Below are positions 25,201-32,037 of a stretch of DNA of 40,874 nucleotides, in pieces. Position 1 is the first letter of the stretch. Every line of letters begins with the position of its first letter. Under the pieces are notes generated by a model. It saw only the letters and a program-made list of their open reading frames with translations. It ran no database searches and had not been told where the DNA came from. Origin of the DNA: JANPEF01 sp031413115 (lineage in GTDB: Bacteria; Eisenbacteria; RBG-16-71-46; DASYSL01); NCBI GenBank assembly GCA_031413115.1, contig JANOEH010000111.1, positions 1-40,874 on the forward strand, in the 5' to 3' direction. The translations under genes were made by a program, and so were the position numbers.

Positions 25201-25526
25201 AGCCGACGAAGGACGACATGAAGCAGGTGGAGGAATCGCTGCGCAAGGGTGAGCTCGATCCCGGGACGATGGCGCGCCAGGAGAAGATCCTCTCGCGCAT
25301 GCTCGACGCGCAACGCAGCCTCAACCGGCGCGATTTCGACGAGAAGCGCGAGTCGCGCACCGGCCTCACCGTGCCGCGCACCGCGCCGGCCGACCTGCGC
25401 GCCGGCCTGCTCGAGCGCGAGCAGCGCGCACGCTACGACCTGCTCCGCGCCCGGGCCGAAAAGTATCCGGGCGAGTACCGCACGCTGGTCGAGGCCTATC
25501 TCCGCCGCCTGGGGGCCAGCGAGTGA
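22224..25526 (+). CDS. very large DUF4175-like membrane protein with long coiled coil
   Basis: 1100 residues. Membrane segments lie at about 22-52, 58-78 and 148-170. Residues about 185-480 are beta-rich and look Ig-like (SLTVEPGDVTLPPGATLFVRAK; LTYRYPAYTGLP; PPMLTVIEPAGDLDLPAGSRI), probably periplasmic. From about 490 to 1000 the chain is extremely rich in Gln, Glu, Lys and Ala and should form long coiled coils, as in DUF4175/TIGR02302 low-complexity proteins. It ends with a helical region and KYPGEYRTLVEAYLRRL. The start at ATG 22224 lacks a strong ribosome site; a longer frame upstream lies inside the DUF4159 gene. The stop overlaps the next start (GTGA). A structural or scaffolding role in the envelope is inferred. 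Confidence 0.88.
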   Translation: MIAHDASAPLADRLDAGRRRWFVHTFVAGILALAAAAAAALLVLAGLAIALARVAEAPLALASLGAAMALGLVAWFVVRPLRAQPSLKGFALAAETRFPEHRSLLVNALELAPAAAGPGSLAGALVAEANRRAGSLDLAPLLPRALPRPALLGLGAATAAWALAFGLAPGPLGGALDRLFHPRAAAATLVSLTVEPGDVTLPPGATLFVRAKVDGTGRAPTLVFEHGGTRDRVRMEPAAADGRFEASVRGVAEPGTYQVEVAGVKSPLYAVALAGQAGVVSFDLTYRYPAYTGLPAESRSATRGDVTALDGTEVEVVVNLDRSAKSVRWTLPTRPPVALRALSPRRWTGTFTVGAAGPWTLAADVETRTVEATYNVQPIADQPPMLTVIEPAGDLDLPAGSRIPVWIVVSDDFGVADLILVAKPEDGAVLRTPLARWPEKPREASVGADWDAAPLALLPGRSATFHFELRDNDAVGGPNVTVSRTFTLRFPLLSELFEELGQEREETKVALEELKKEAEEAARQSEKLARDLQNERQLTWEKKEAAREATEAQKKVAERIAEQAAQLQEQAAKAAEHEAYDQQLLEKMQELSKLVAELQNEDLKKSIEDINRRIERTDPRQLQQQMKDLAQQQKEMLEGLERSIELMKKIRQEEQAHEVAQRAKELAERQKELNDKAENKPPADAPQAEKLAAEQQKLESAADALKQQLEELAKELEAREQESMQQSAEKLENEVKPQMDQAEQNHRQSPQNKGAQKKAQQSGRQAQQKLEQMAQQLQESAEGMSNEENEAAAAAIKRSAQDLVDLSRAGEQSLSQAGGDDERAERQEDLKEGASRVVEDLIETGKDTPYLSPEATQQLGKAINALEQSRDAFAQGNPGRGKQAGESAGEALDRAVLSLRESAAACNKPGSKPGSGKDGKSAREKMQGLAGQQGEMNGQTQRLAERLAQQQRLAAGDQATMERLAAEQRAIRQGLEEAMQSAKPEDNLLGRLEPTKDDMKQVEESLRKGELDPGTMARQEKILSRMLDAQRSLNRRDFDEKRESRTGLTVPRTAPADLRAGLLEREQRARYDLLRARAEKYPGEYRTLVEAYLRRLGASE

Positions 25527-27430
25527 GCGATCGCCGTCGCGTTGTGCCCGCCGCGAAACCCGTGCTTCTCGCATTGGTCGTTCTGCTCGCGGCCGCGCCG
25601 CGCCCGAGCGCCGCGCAGGGCGTCGAGCCGCCGCGCGTGCGCTCGATCCTGATCGGCAACGCCACCAACTTTCCGTCGACCGAGCCGAGCCTGCTGCCGC
25701 TGCCCGACGAGCAGTTGCTCGAGAGCGCCCGGACGCTGCTGCGCGGCAAGCAGTCCTCCGCGGCCGACCGCACCATCTCGGATCTCGAAACGCGCCACCC
25801 CGAGGATCTCGACGTGCTGCTCGCCCGCGCCGAGTTCATGCAGCGGCGGGAACCCGCGCCGGCCGTCGCCCGGTTCCTCGACGCACGGGCGAAGCAGTCG
25901 TCGGTGGCGAAGGCGCTGCGCGAGCGTCCGTTCCGCGCCGGTTTCTGGTCCCGCTTCGCGGCCGACTCGTACGCCGCCGCGGGGCAGGTGCCCGAAGCGC
26001 GCGCGCGCGCGCTCGAAGCCTGGGAACGCAGCCCCGAGCAGGCGTCGTGGGCGCGGGTCCGGCTCGAGCAGTGGAGCGATGGCAACCTCGAGACACTGGC
26101 GAAGGACGTGGCGAAGCTCGCGGCGAAGGATCCGGCGCGCACCGACCTGGCGCTCGAAGCCTCGCGCCTCGAGGCGATGGCCGGCCGGCCGCGCCCGGCG
26201 GTCGAGCGCATCGTGCGGGCCGAGGCACGGGGGGCGAAGCAGGTCGCGGCCGGTGGCGGCGAGGCGGGGGCGATGCCCGCGGGCTCGCTGCTCTGGCAGC
26301 TGGCGCTGTCGCTGCGTTCGCGGGACGATGTCTCGGTGCGCGGGGCCGATTCCGCGCTCGTCGCGCTGGCGGTGGGCCCGTACGACCCGGAGCTGCGCGA
26401 GCGGGCCGTGGCGCGGTTGTTCGAGGACCGCACGCGTGGCGACCGGGGACCCGGTGCGGAGTGGATGGAAACGAGCACGCACTTCCTCGGGCTCGACCCG
26501 ACGCCCGTGCGCGCTTCGCCGAACCCGTCGACCGCGAAGACATCCCCGCCGCCGGATCCGGGGAGCGCCGAGCGCGATCGGCTGCGTGGGCTCGAGGGCG
26601 TGTGGCGCGGGCTGCCGGGCGGACCCGAGTCGGTGCGGCGCGGGCTCGACCTGGCCGATCGGCTCGAGCGCGCCGGCGAGACCGAAGCTGCCCTGCGGGT
26701 CGCCCGCGATGCCGGGGCGATCGCCGCGCGCACGCCCGGCGCGACGGACGATCCCGAGGTCGCGGCGCGGCTCACGCTCGCCGCGGGTGAGGAGGCGCTG
26801 CGCCGCGGGGACCTCGACGCGGCGACGCGAGCCTACGATGCGGTGCGCGACGGTGACGGTCCCGATGCCCTGCGCGAGGACGCGAACTTCCAGGCCTGCG
26901 AGGCGCGCTTCTTCGCGGGCGCGTTCGACAGCGCGGGCGGTGGCTACGATGCGTTCGCACGCGCCTACCCGGGGAACGCGCACGCCAACGACGCGCTCGA
27001 GCGCGCCTACCTGATCGAGTCCGGCGGCCCGGGCGCGCCCGGGCTGGCCGCGTTCGCCGATGCGTCGCGCCTGACGCGCATCGGCCGGACCGACGAGGCG
27101 CTGGCCCGCGCGCGCGAGGCCGAGACGGCGTCCGTCGGCGGCCCGGCGTGGTCGCACGCCGGCCTGCTCGTCGCCAGCCTGTTGGAGACGAAGGGCCGGC
27201 TCGCCGAGGCCGCGGCCAAGGCGCGCGCTATCGCCGAGACCGTGCCCGAGGATCGCCTCGCGCCGACCGCGCGCCGTCGCACCGGGGACCTCCTTCTCGC
27301 CGGGGGCGACCAGGCCGGGGCGCTGACGCAGTACGAGGAGTTGCTCGATCGCTATCCGCGCTCGTGGCTGGCGCCCGAGACGCGGCGTCGCGTGCAGTCG
27401 CTCCGCGCGAAGCAGGGCGGGACGCCGTGA
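25523..27430 (+). CDS. secreted tetratricopeptide-repeat protein
   Basis: 635 residues from GTG 25523, overlapping the previous stop by four bases. A signal peptide (about 1-32, ending PSAAQ) is followed by helical repeats of TPR type across the chain, e.g. LLARAEFMQRREPAPAVARFLDARA, YAAAGQVPEARARALEAWERSP, EALRRGDLDAATRAYDAV and DLLLAGGDQAGALTQYEELLDRYPRSWLAPETRRRV. A Pro-rich linker lies around 330-345. It is probably a periplasmic protein-interaction scaffold working with the DUF4175-like neighbour, since both overlaps imply strict co-translation. No enzymatic motif is seen. Confidence 0.88.
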   Translation: MSDRRRVVPAAKPVLLALVVLLAAAPRPSAAQGVEPPRVRSILIGNATNFPSTEPSLLPLPDEQLLESARTLLRGKQSSAADRTISDLETRHPEDLDVLLARAEFMQRREPAPAVARFLDARAKQSSVAKALRERPFRAGFWSRFAADSYAAAGQVPEARARALEAWERSPEQASWARVRLEQWSDGNLETLAKDVAKLAAKDPARTDLALEASRLEAMAGRPRPAVERIVRAEARGAKQVAAGGGEAGAMPAGSLLWQLALSLRSRDDVSVRGADSALVALAVGPYDPELRERAVARLFEDRTRGDRGPGAEWMETSTHFLGLDPTPVRASPNPSTAKTSPPPDPGSAERDRLRGLEGVWRGLPGGPESVRRGLDLADRLERAGETEAALRVARDAGAIAARTPGATDDPEVAARLTLAAGEEALRRGDLDAATRAYDAVRDGDGPDALREDANFQACEARFFAGAFDSAGGGYDAFARAYPGNAHANDALERAYLIESGGPGAPGLAAFADASRLTRIGRTDEALARAREAETASVGGPAWSHAGLLVASLLETKGRLAEAAAKARAIAETVPEDRLAPTARRRTGDLLLAGGDQAGALTQYEELLDRYPRSWLAPETRRRVQSLRAKQGGTP

Positions 27431-28707
27431 GCCATGTCACGCGCCGGAGGCGCGTCTCCTTCGCGGTCCTGTTGCCGATCTTCGGCATCGTTCTCGCCGC
27501 CGCTCCCGCGACAGCGAAGCTGCTCGTGCCGATGGACGCGTCGCAGACCGATCACCTCAAGGCGTACGGACTCGCGTTCTGGGTGCTCGAGCGCGGCGGC
27601 AAGCTCGACTGGTTGCTCAACTATCGCGGCGGCTCGTTCCTCCTGCCCGACGACGCGGCGCTCGAGCGCGAGGCGCGCATCCGCGGCGTGAAGACCGAGC
27701 CCGCGGGCCCCGCAGACGAGGCCGCGATCCTCGCCACGATCGAGGACGCGAACATGGAGAAGGTGGTGCTCGAGAAGGCGCCACGCATCGCCGTCTACGT
27801 GCCGCCGAACGCCGTCCCGTGGGACGACGCGGTGCGCCTCGCCCTCGACTACGCCGAGGTGCCGTACGCCACGCTGTGGGATCCCGAGGTGCTCAAGGGC
27901 GACCTGCAGAAATACGACTGGCTCCACCTGCACCACGAGGACTTCACCGGCCAGCAGGGCAAATTCTACGCCGCCTACGCCGGCGCTGACTGGTATCGCG
28001 CCGAGAAAAAGCTGCAGGAGAGCACGGCGCGCTCCCTGGGCTTCGCCAAGGTCAGCGAGTGCAAGAAGGCGGTCGCGCGCACGATCAAGGAGTACGTCGC
28101 GCGGGGCGGGTTCCTGTTCGGCATGTGCTCGGCGACCGACTCCTACGACATCGCGCTGGCCGCCGAGGGCGTGGACATCGTCGACGTGCCGTACGACGGC
28201 GATCCGCCGGATCCGGCCGCGCAGCGGCGCCTCGACTACTCGCGCACGCTCGCGTTCCGCAACTTCACGCTGTTCACCGATCCCTACGTGTACGAGTACT
28301 CGGATCTCGACGTCACCAACGACGCGGTGCCGCGTGGGCGCACGTCGTTCTTCACGCTGTTCGACTTCTCGGCGAAGAACGACCCGATCCCGACGATGCT
28401 CACGCAGGACCACACCAACGCCGTTCCCGAGTTCCTGGGCCAGACGACCGGCTACCGGAAGGGGTTCCTCAAGCCCGGGATCACGGTGCTCGGCGAGACC
28501 GAGGGCACCGACGAGGCACGCTACATCCACGGCAAGTTCGGCAAGGGAACGTTCACCTTCCTTGGCGGTCACGACCCCGAGGACTACCAGCACGCGGTCG
28601 GCGACCCGCCGTCGAACCTGTCGTTGCACAAGAGCTCGCCAGGCTACCGCCTGATCCTCAACAACATCCTGTTCCCCGCCGCCGAGAAGAAGAAGCAGAA
28701 GACCTGA
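27427..28707 (+). CDS. secreted protein with amidotransferase-like cysteine elbow, FCB envelope-cluster family
   Basis: 426 residues from GTG 27427 (GTGA overlap with the TPR gene). A signal peptide (about 1-30, ending ATA) precedes KLLVPMDASQTDHLKAYGLAFWVLE and LLNYRGGSFLLPD. In FCB genomes I recall relatives with this N-terminus labelled asparagine synthetase B, apparently without evidence; the sequence lacks both the N-terminal nucleophile amidotransferase and the ATP pyrophosphatase motifs of AsnB. GGFLFGMCSATDS, with C234, looks like the nucleophile elbow of a class I glutamine amidotransferase fold. GGHDPEDYQH and a late LILNNILFPA region resemble ThuA/DUF4159-type proteins. The basic tail is AEKKKQKT. 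Activity is not established. Confidence 0.85.
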   Translation: MSHVTRRRRVSFAVLLPIFGIVLAAAPATAKLLVPMDASQTDHLKAYGLAFWVLERGGKLDWLLNYRGGSFLLPDDAALEREARIRGVKTEPAGPADEAAILATIEDANMEKVVLEKAPRIAVYVPPNAVPWDDAVRLALDYAEVPYATLWDPEVLKGDLQKYDWLHLHHEDFTGQQGKFYAAYAGADWYRAEKKLQESTARSLGFAKVSECKKAVARTIKEYVARGGFLFGMCSATDSYDIALAAEGVDIVDVPYDGDPPDPAAQRRLDYSRTLAFRNFTLFTDPYVYEYSDLDVTNDAVPRGRTSFFTLFDFSAKNDPIPTMLTQDHTNAVPEFLGQTTGYRKGFLKPGITVLGETEGTDEARYIHGKFGKGTFTFLGGHDPEDYQHAVGDPPSNLSLHKSSPGYRLILNNILFPAAEKKKQKT

Positions 28708-28738
28708 TCCGCGACACGACGGGAGATCGCAAGGCTCC

Positions 28739-28767
28739 TTGACAGCGGGGCCGTGCGGGTGTGCAAT
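28739..28767 (+). promoter_or_regulatory. sigma70-type promoter of the DUF948/YtxH pair
   Basis: TTGACA (28739-28744), a 17-bp spacer and TGCAAT (28762-28767, four of six) form the best promoter-like match in the window. Transcription would start near 28774, leaving about 20 nt that include GGAGGT at 28783-28788. Confidence 0.6.
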
Positions 28768-28794
28768 CCAGCTACCCCTCCCGGAGGTCGAAAG

Positions 28795-29220
28795 ATGCCC
28801 CTTCTCGTCCAGATTTGCATCGTCGCCGCCACGATCGCGTTCGTCGCCATGGCGGTCGTCCTCATCCGCGCCATCGCCCAGTTGCGCTCGACGGCGGCCC
28901 AGCTCGAGCGCACCATGGCGCATCTCGACACCACGATCCCCGAGATCGAACGCACGGTCGTCGAGGCCCGCGAAGTGCTCGACATCCTCGGCACCACGGC
29001 CACGCGCGTCGACGGACTGACGAAGGACTTCGTCACGACCGGAAGCAAGCTGGCCCGCGCGTCGTCGTTGATGGTGAACGAAGTTGTCGAACCCGCCGTG
29101 CAGATCGCGGCGCTCGTCAAGGGAGTGCGGGCGGGCGCTTCGTCGCTCGCTGGAACGTTCTTCAAGAAACGAGGCGCCGATTCGGCCGCCTCGAACCAGG
29201 GAGGAAACCACTATGAGTGA
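28795..29220 (+). CDS. DUF948-type (YtxG-like) single-pass membrane protein
   Basis: 141 residues from ATG 28795 with GGAGGT seven bases upstream. An N-terminal membrane helix (about 3-27) is followed by a long amphipathic helix (QLRSTAAQLERTMAHLDTTIPEIERTVVEAREVLD) typical of DUF948, and a basic tail. Its stop overlaps the next gene by eight bases. In Bacillus, ytxG and ytxH are likewise neighbours and belong to the general stress response; a stress or envelope role here is inferred from that pairing. Confidence 0.85.
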   Translation: MPLLVQICIVAATIAFVAMAVVLIRAIAQLRSTAAQLERTMAHLDTTIPEIERTVVEAREVLDILGTTATRVDGLTKDFVTTGSKLARASSLMVNEVVEPAVQIAALVKGVRAGASSLAGTFFKKRGADSAASNQGGNHYE

Positions 29221-29497
29221 CCAGCGTGCCGATACCCTTCTCGCCTTCCTGCTCGGCGCCGCCGTCGGCGCCGGCGTGGCCCTGCTACTCGCGCCGCAGA
29301 GCGGCGAGGAGACGCGCAAGCAGATCGCGGACAAGACGCGCCGGCTCGGCGACGAGCTCGACCACAAGCTGCAGGGCGTGAAGGAAGAGGTGAAGGCGCA
29401 CAAGGGCGACTTGCAGAAGGCGCTCGTCGCCGGGAAGGACGCGTTCGATCGCGCCCGCCAGGCCGGAGATCCCGCCCCGACGAATACGGCTATGTAG
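29213..29497 (+). CDS. YtxH-domain protein
   Basis: 94 residues. The glycine-rich membrane helix (FLLGAAVGAGVALLLAPQSG) followed by EETRKQIADK is the classic YtxH pattern, and the rest is a charged helix (DELDHKLQGVKEEVKAHKG). GGGAGG lies upstream of ATG 29213, which overlaps the end of the DUF948 gene (ATGAGTGA). Together they form a two-gene operon driven from 28739-28767. The function of the family is unknown. Confidence 0.9.
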   Translation: MSDQRADTLLAFLLGAAVGAGVALLLAPQSGEETRKQIADKTRRLGDELDHKLQGVKEEVKAHKGDLQKALVAGKDAFDRARQAGDPAPTNTAM

Positions 29498-29506
29498 CTC
29501 TGTGAG

Positions 29507-29582
29507 GTGCCGGCGAGAGCCGGCACAGAACACTGTTTCCGTGCCGGCACGACCGAACACCCCGTTCCGGCAGAGCCGGAAC
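29507..29582. repeat. extragenic palindrome cluster
   Basis: Three related palindromes lie in 76 bp. GTGCCGGC/GCCGGCAC is an 8-bp stem with a GAGA loop (29507-29526). GTGCCGGCAC is a self-complementary copy (29541-29550). GTTCCGGC/GCCGGAAC is an 8-bp stem with an AGA loop (29564-29582). They share the core CCGGC and resemble REP-type elements. Confidence 0.6.
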
Positions 29583-29618
29583 GAGAACGAGAACGAGAAC
29601 GAGAACGAGAACGAGAAG
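29583..29618. repeat. hexamer tandem repeat (GAGAAC)n
   Basis: Five perfect copies of GAGAAC run from 29583 to 29612, followed by one degenerate copy (GAGAAG, 29613-29618). The array begins directly at the last arm of the neighbouring palindrome and ends 12 bp before the terminator stem. Confidence 0.8.
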
Positions 29619-29629
29619 AACCAGCAGAA

Positions 29630-29666
29630 AGCCCCCGGGGTCACGACCTCGGGGGCTTTTCTGTTT
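29630..29666 (+). terminator. Rho-independent terminator of the DUF948/YtxH operon
   Basis: AGCCCCCGGGG (29630-29640) pairs with CCTCGGGGGCT (29647-29657), including one G-U pair, around a 6-nt loop, and TTTTCTGTTT follows. A few Ts on the opposite side suggest it may also serve the minus-strand gene ending at 29706. Confidence 0.85.
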
Positions 29667-29667
29667 G

Positions 29668-29737
29668 ATGGCTTCGCTTGCATGGCTTCGCCAGCATGGC
29701 TTCGCCTAGATGCCTCCGCCCGAATGGCTCCGCCTGG
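29668..29737. repeat. 14-bp tandem repeat, five copies
   Basis: Units start at 29668, 29682, 29696, 29710 and 29724, an exact 14-bp period. The first three share ATGGCTTCGC; the fourth (ATGCCTCCGC) and fifth (ATGGCTCCGC) are diverged. The array covers the last 11 codons and the stop of the minus-strand gene at 29706-30101. Confidence 0.8.
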
Positions 29738-30101
29738 CTGGCAGCGCCCGCACCGCATCGCGGTGCGCGAACACCACGTCCGGATACTCCTGCAGCAACT
29801 GCAGGTAACGAGGTCCCGGCACGAGACAGGCGCGGGCCTGCATGACGAACGCTTCGATCGCCTGCGGGGTGAGCGGCGTCTCGTGGCGGACGGCATCGTC
29901 CATCGCGGCGTCGATATCGGCGACGAGCTGTCCGAGCGGGCGCAGCCACGCGAGCGAGGGGTCCTCGAGCACGGCGGCGTACCAACTGCCCAGGGCCATG
30001 CGGCCGTACAGGCGTTCGCGCTCCCGGCGCTCGGCTTGCAGCAGGATGGCCTGCAGGGTGAGGAGGGCGGGACGGGCGGCTTCGAGGGTCTGGAGGGTCA
30101 T
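29706..30101 (-). CDS. small helical protein of unknown function
   Basis: 131 residues from ATG 30101, with only a weak ribosome site (TGAGACG just upstream). It has no signal peptide. The chain is mostly helical: a long N-terminal helix (LLTLQAILLQAERRERERLYG), then WLRPLGQLVADIDAAMD and a C-terminal YLQLLQEYPDVVFAHRDAV. I recall similar short proteins with a WLRPLS...L-x-x-IDE core in other bacteria, all uncharacterised. The last residues (RRSHSGGGI) are encoded by the 14-bp tandem repeat and are probably not conserved. It is downstream of the OmpA gene on the same strand, separated by that gene's terminator. Confidence 0.72.
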   Translation of the reverse strand: MTLQTLEAARPALLTLQAILLQAERRERERLYGRMALGSWYAAVLEDPSLAWLRPLGQLVADIDAAMDDAVRHETPLTPQAIEAFVMQARACLVPGPRYLQLLQEYPDVVFAHRDAVRALPARRSHSGGGI

Positions 30102-30145
30102 CGTCTCATTCAGATGCAGAGAGGGTCCGGGTCGATGCAGCAGAA

Positions 30146-30176
30146 AGGGGGCGGCTCCTCAGCGGAGCCGCCCCCT
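30146..30176 (-). terminator. terminator of the OmpA/TSP3 gene
   Basis: A perfect 13-bp stem (30146-30158 with 30164-30176) encloses a 5-nt loop. On the minus strand it lies 28 bp after the OmpA stop, and the stem's end runs into a short T-stretch (TTTCTG). Confidence 0.75.
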
Positions 30177-30204
30177 CCTGTTCAGCCTTGCTCCAGTGTG
30201 CGGA

Positions 30205-31728
30205 CTACTTGGCCGCCGGATCCTTCATCAGCATCTCGCGGCGTTCCTTCAGCCGCTTGAGCTCCTCGGGATTCAGGACCTTGAACTCCACACGACGGTT
30301 CATGGCGCGGCCCTTCGCCGTGCCGTTCGTGGCGACGGGCTTCTTCTCGCCGTAGCCGGCCGAGGAGAAGTTGTCCTGGGCCAGGCCCGTGCAGTTCCCC
30401 CCGCGGGCCCATTCACCGACGGCCGCGGCGCGCTCCTCGGAGAGCTTCTGGTTGTAGGCGTCGCCACCCTGCGAATCCGTGTGGCCGCCGACTTCGATCT
30501 TCAACGTCGGCCACTGCTGGAAGATGGTGCAGAGTTCGCGCAGCGCCTGCTCCGACTCCGGCTTGATCGTCGACTTCGCCGTGTCGAAGTAGATGTTGCG
30601 TGCCGTGATCATGCCCTTGTCGAGGAGCTCCTGCTCCTGGACCGAGATCTCGATCGGGCAACCCGTCGCATCGACGCGGGCGCCGGCCGGAGTGTTCGGG
30701 CACAGGTCGATTCCGTCGGAGACACCGTCGCCGTCGGCGTCGGTCGGGCAGCCCTTCGCATCGACGCCAGCGCCGGTCGGCGTGTTCGCGCACTGATCCA
30801 GGCCGTCGCAGACGCCGTCCTTGTCGCTGTCGACCGGGCAACCGTTCGCGTCGACCTGGCAACCGGCCGGCGTATTGGCGCACTGATCGACTCCATCGTT
30901 GACGCCGTCGCCGTCCGAATCCATCGGGCAGCCCTTCTCGTCGACCTTCGTACCGGCCGGCGTTCCCGGGCACATGTCGACGCCGTCGCAGACGCCGTCG
31001 CCGTCCGAATCGATCGGGCAGCCCTTGGCATCGACCACGCAACCGGCCGGCGTGTTCGGGCACTCGTCCTTCTTGTCCCCGACGCCGTCCATGTCCGTGT
31101 CCACCGTCTCGCTGGTGCCGCCGAGCGAGAACTGGAGGCCGCCGGTGTAGACCAGGTTGTGCTGGCTGCCATCGGGCGCGCCGGCGGTCTGCTCCTCGTC
31201 CGTGAAGTTGAACATCATGTCGCGGGCTTCGAGGCGAAGGGCGGTGCGCGGCGAGAAGTGCAGCTTGAAACCACCACCGAAGTTCGGGCCGCTGTAGCTC
31301 TCGTCGCCCGCGTTCTCGATGTCGATCTTGTGGCTGCCGTAGCCGCCGAAGATGTACGGGTTGACCGACGAGCTGGGCGCGAGGTTGATCTGCAGGTCAC
31401 CGGCCATGTGCGTGAAGTCGGCGCTGGTGGGGCTGCCGGCGATGCTCTGGACGTACGACTCCGTCCCGGCACCTTCCTGCGTGTCCGTCGAGCTCATGCC
31501 GTAGGTGCCTTCGATGCCGAACGTCTTGCCGAGGCCAAGGCCGAGCTTGCCGCCGTACATCAGCTTGTCCTGCAGGTTGATGTCCTTGGCCCACGTCGCG
31601 AAACCGGCGTATGGGGTCAGGTTGACGTGGAAGCCTCCCACCTCGGCCTGGCTGGCGGGGGGCATACAGACCACGAACCCGATCGTCGCGATGAACAACG
31701 CGGCGAGACGAGCACGGATTGAACGCAT
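30205..31728 (-). CDS. OmpA-family outer-membrane protein with thrombospondin type 3 repeats
   Basis: 507 residues. A signal peptide (1-28, ending SQA) precedes an eight-stranded-barrel-like domain (about 30-205, alternating strands such as FGIEGTYGM and ALRLEARDMMF). A calcium-binding TSP3 region follows (211-358), 4.5 repeats of 30 residues with DxDxDGVxD motifs and paired cysteines. The OmpA C-terminal domain (about 375-485) binds peptidoglycan through D418 and R433, 15 residues apart as in E. coli OmpA. The last 25 residues are basic. GAGGAGGA lies upstream of ATG 31728. It probably links outer membrane and cell wall; the TSP3 stalk should be rigid and stabilised by calcium. Confidence 0.95.
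   Translation of the reverse strand: MRSIRARLAALFIATIGFVVCMPPASQAEVGGFHVNLTPYAGFATWAKDINLQDKLMYGGKLGLGLGKTFGIEGTYGMSSTDTQEGAGTESYVQSIAGSPTSADFTHMAGDLQINLAPSSSVNPYIFGGYGSHKIDIENAGDESYSGPNFGGGFKLHFSPRTALRLEARDMMFNFTDEEQTAGAPDGSQHNLVYTGGLQFSLGGTSETVDTDMDGVGDKKDECPNTPAGCVVDAKGCPIDSDGDGVCDGVDMCPGTPAGTKVDEKGCPMDSDGDGVNDGVDQCANTPAGCQVDANGCPVDSDKDGVCDGLDQCANTPTGAGVDAKGCPTDADGDGVSDGIDLCPNTPAGARVDATGCPIEISVQEQELLDKGMITARNIYFDTAKSTIKPESEQALRELCTIFQQWPTLKIEVGGHTDSQGGDAYNQKLSEERAAAVGEWARGGNCTGLAQDNFSSAGYGEKKPVATNGTAKGRAMNRRVEFKVLNPEELKRLKERREMLMKDPAAK
30655..31062 (-). repeat. 90-bp coding tandem repeat (TSP3), 4.5 copies
   Basis: These units encode CPNTPAG...VDxKGCPxDSDGDGVxDGVD. They differ by substitutions but keep the exact 90-bp period. 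The array lies inside the OmpA gene. Confidence 0.85.
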
Positions 31729-32037
31729 TCATTCCTCCTCGGTTGAATCTCCAGGGGTTCGCCAGTCGAGGGAGTCGACGTGCGAACCTGTGGCCTCGGC
31801 TTCCGTGCGAGTGCGGCGCCAGGCCCTTCGAAAAGTCGGGCAACCTGCACAACCTATGGGAGTGAACTCGCAGCAGTCAAACGGTTTATCGCAAGACTGC
31901 CGAGCGAGTTCGGGCGCGCAGTCGTGGACGTGGCCGGCCCGGCCGGGAGATACTGTCCGGGCACCCCCAAACATCGGCCGGATACGACACTTAACCGAGG
32001 ATTACCTATCAACCTGATCGGAGTACTTTCACGCGGA
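31729..32037. other. 309-bp divergent region between the OmpA gene and the 32038 gene
   Basis: This gap holds a candidate OmpA promoter (31851-31880, minus strand). The stretch 31835-31905 is less GC-rich than its surroundings. The frame of the plus-strand gene is open through part of the region, but its translation there looks non-coding. No RNA gene is recognised. Confidence 0.5.
31851..31880 (-). promoter_or_regulatory. candidate promoter of the OmpA/TSP3 gene
   Basis: On the minus strand TTGACT (31880-31875), an 18-bp spacer and TAGGTT (31856-31851) form a match with a near-perfect -35 and a TAnnnT -10. The leader would be about 115 nt. Confidence 0.4.

Noticed and set aside
22197..25574. 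1125-codon Leu/Arg-rich minus-strand frame
   Set aside because: It is the reverse complement of the Gln/Glu/Lys-rich coiled coil; the Leu runs come from CTC/CTG opposite GAG/CAG.
29583..29737. Tandem repeats considered as a CRISPR array
   Set aside because: Units of 6 and 14 bp without unique spacers and without cas genes do not fit CRISPR.
29502..30260. Plus-strand frame containing a repeated Asn-Glu stretch
   Set aside because: The Asn-Glu run is only the translation of the hexamer array; the frame crosses a terminator and a minus-strand gene.
31780..32037. Longer N-terminus of the 32038 gene from GTG 31780
   Set aside because: The extra 86 residues look non-coding, include the region of the OmpA promoter, and would bury the signal peptide.
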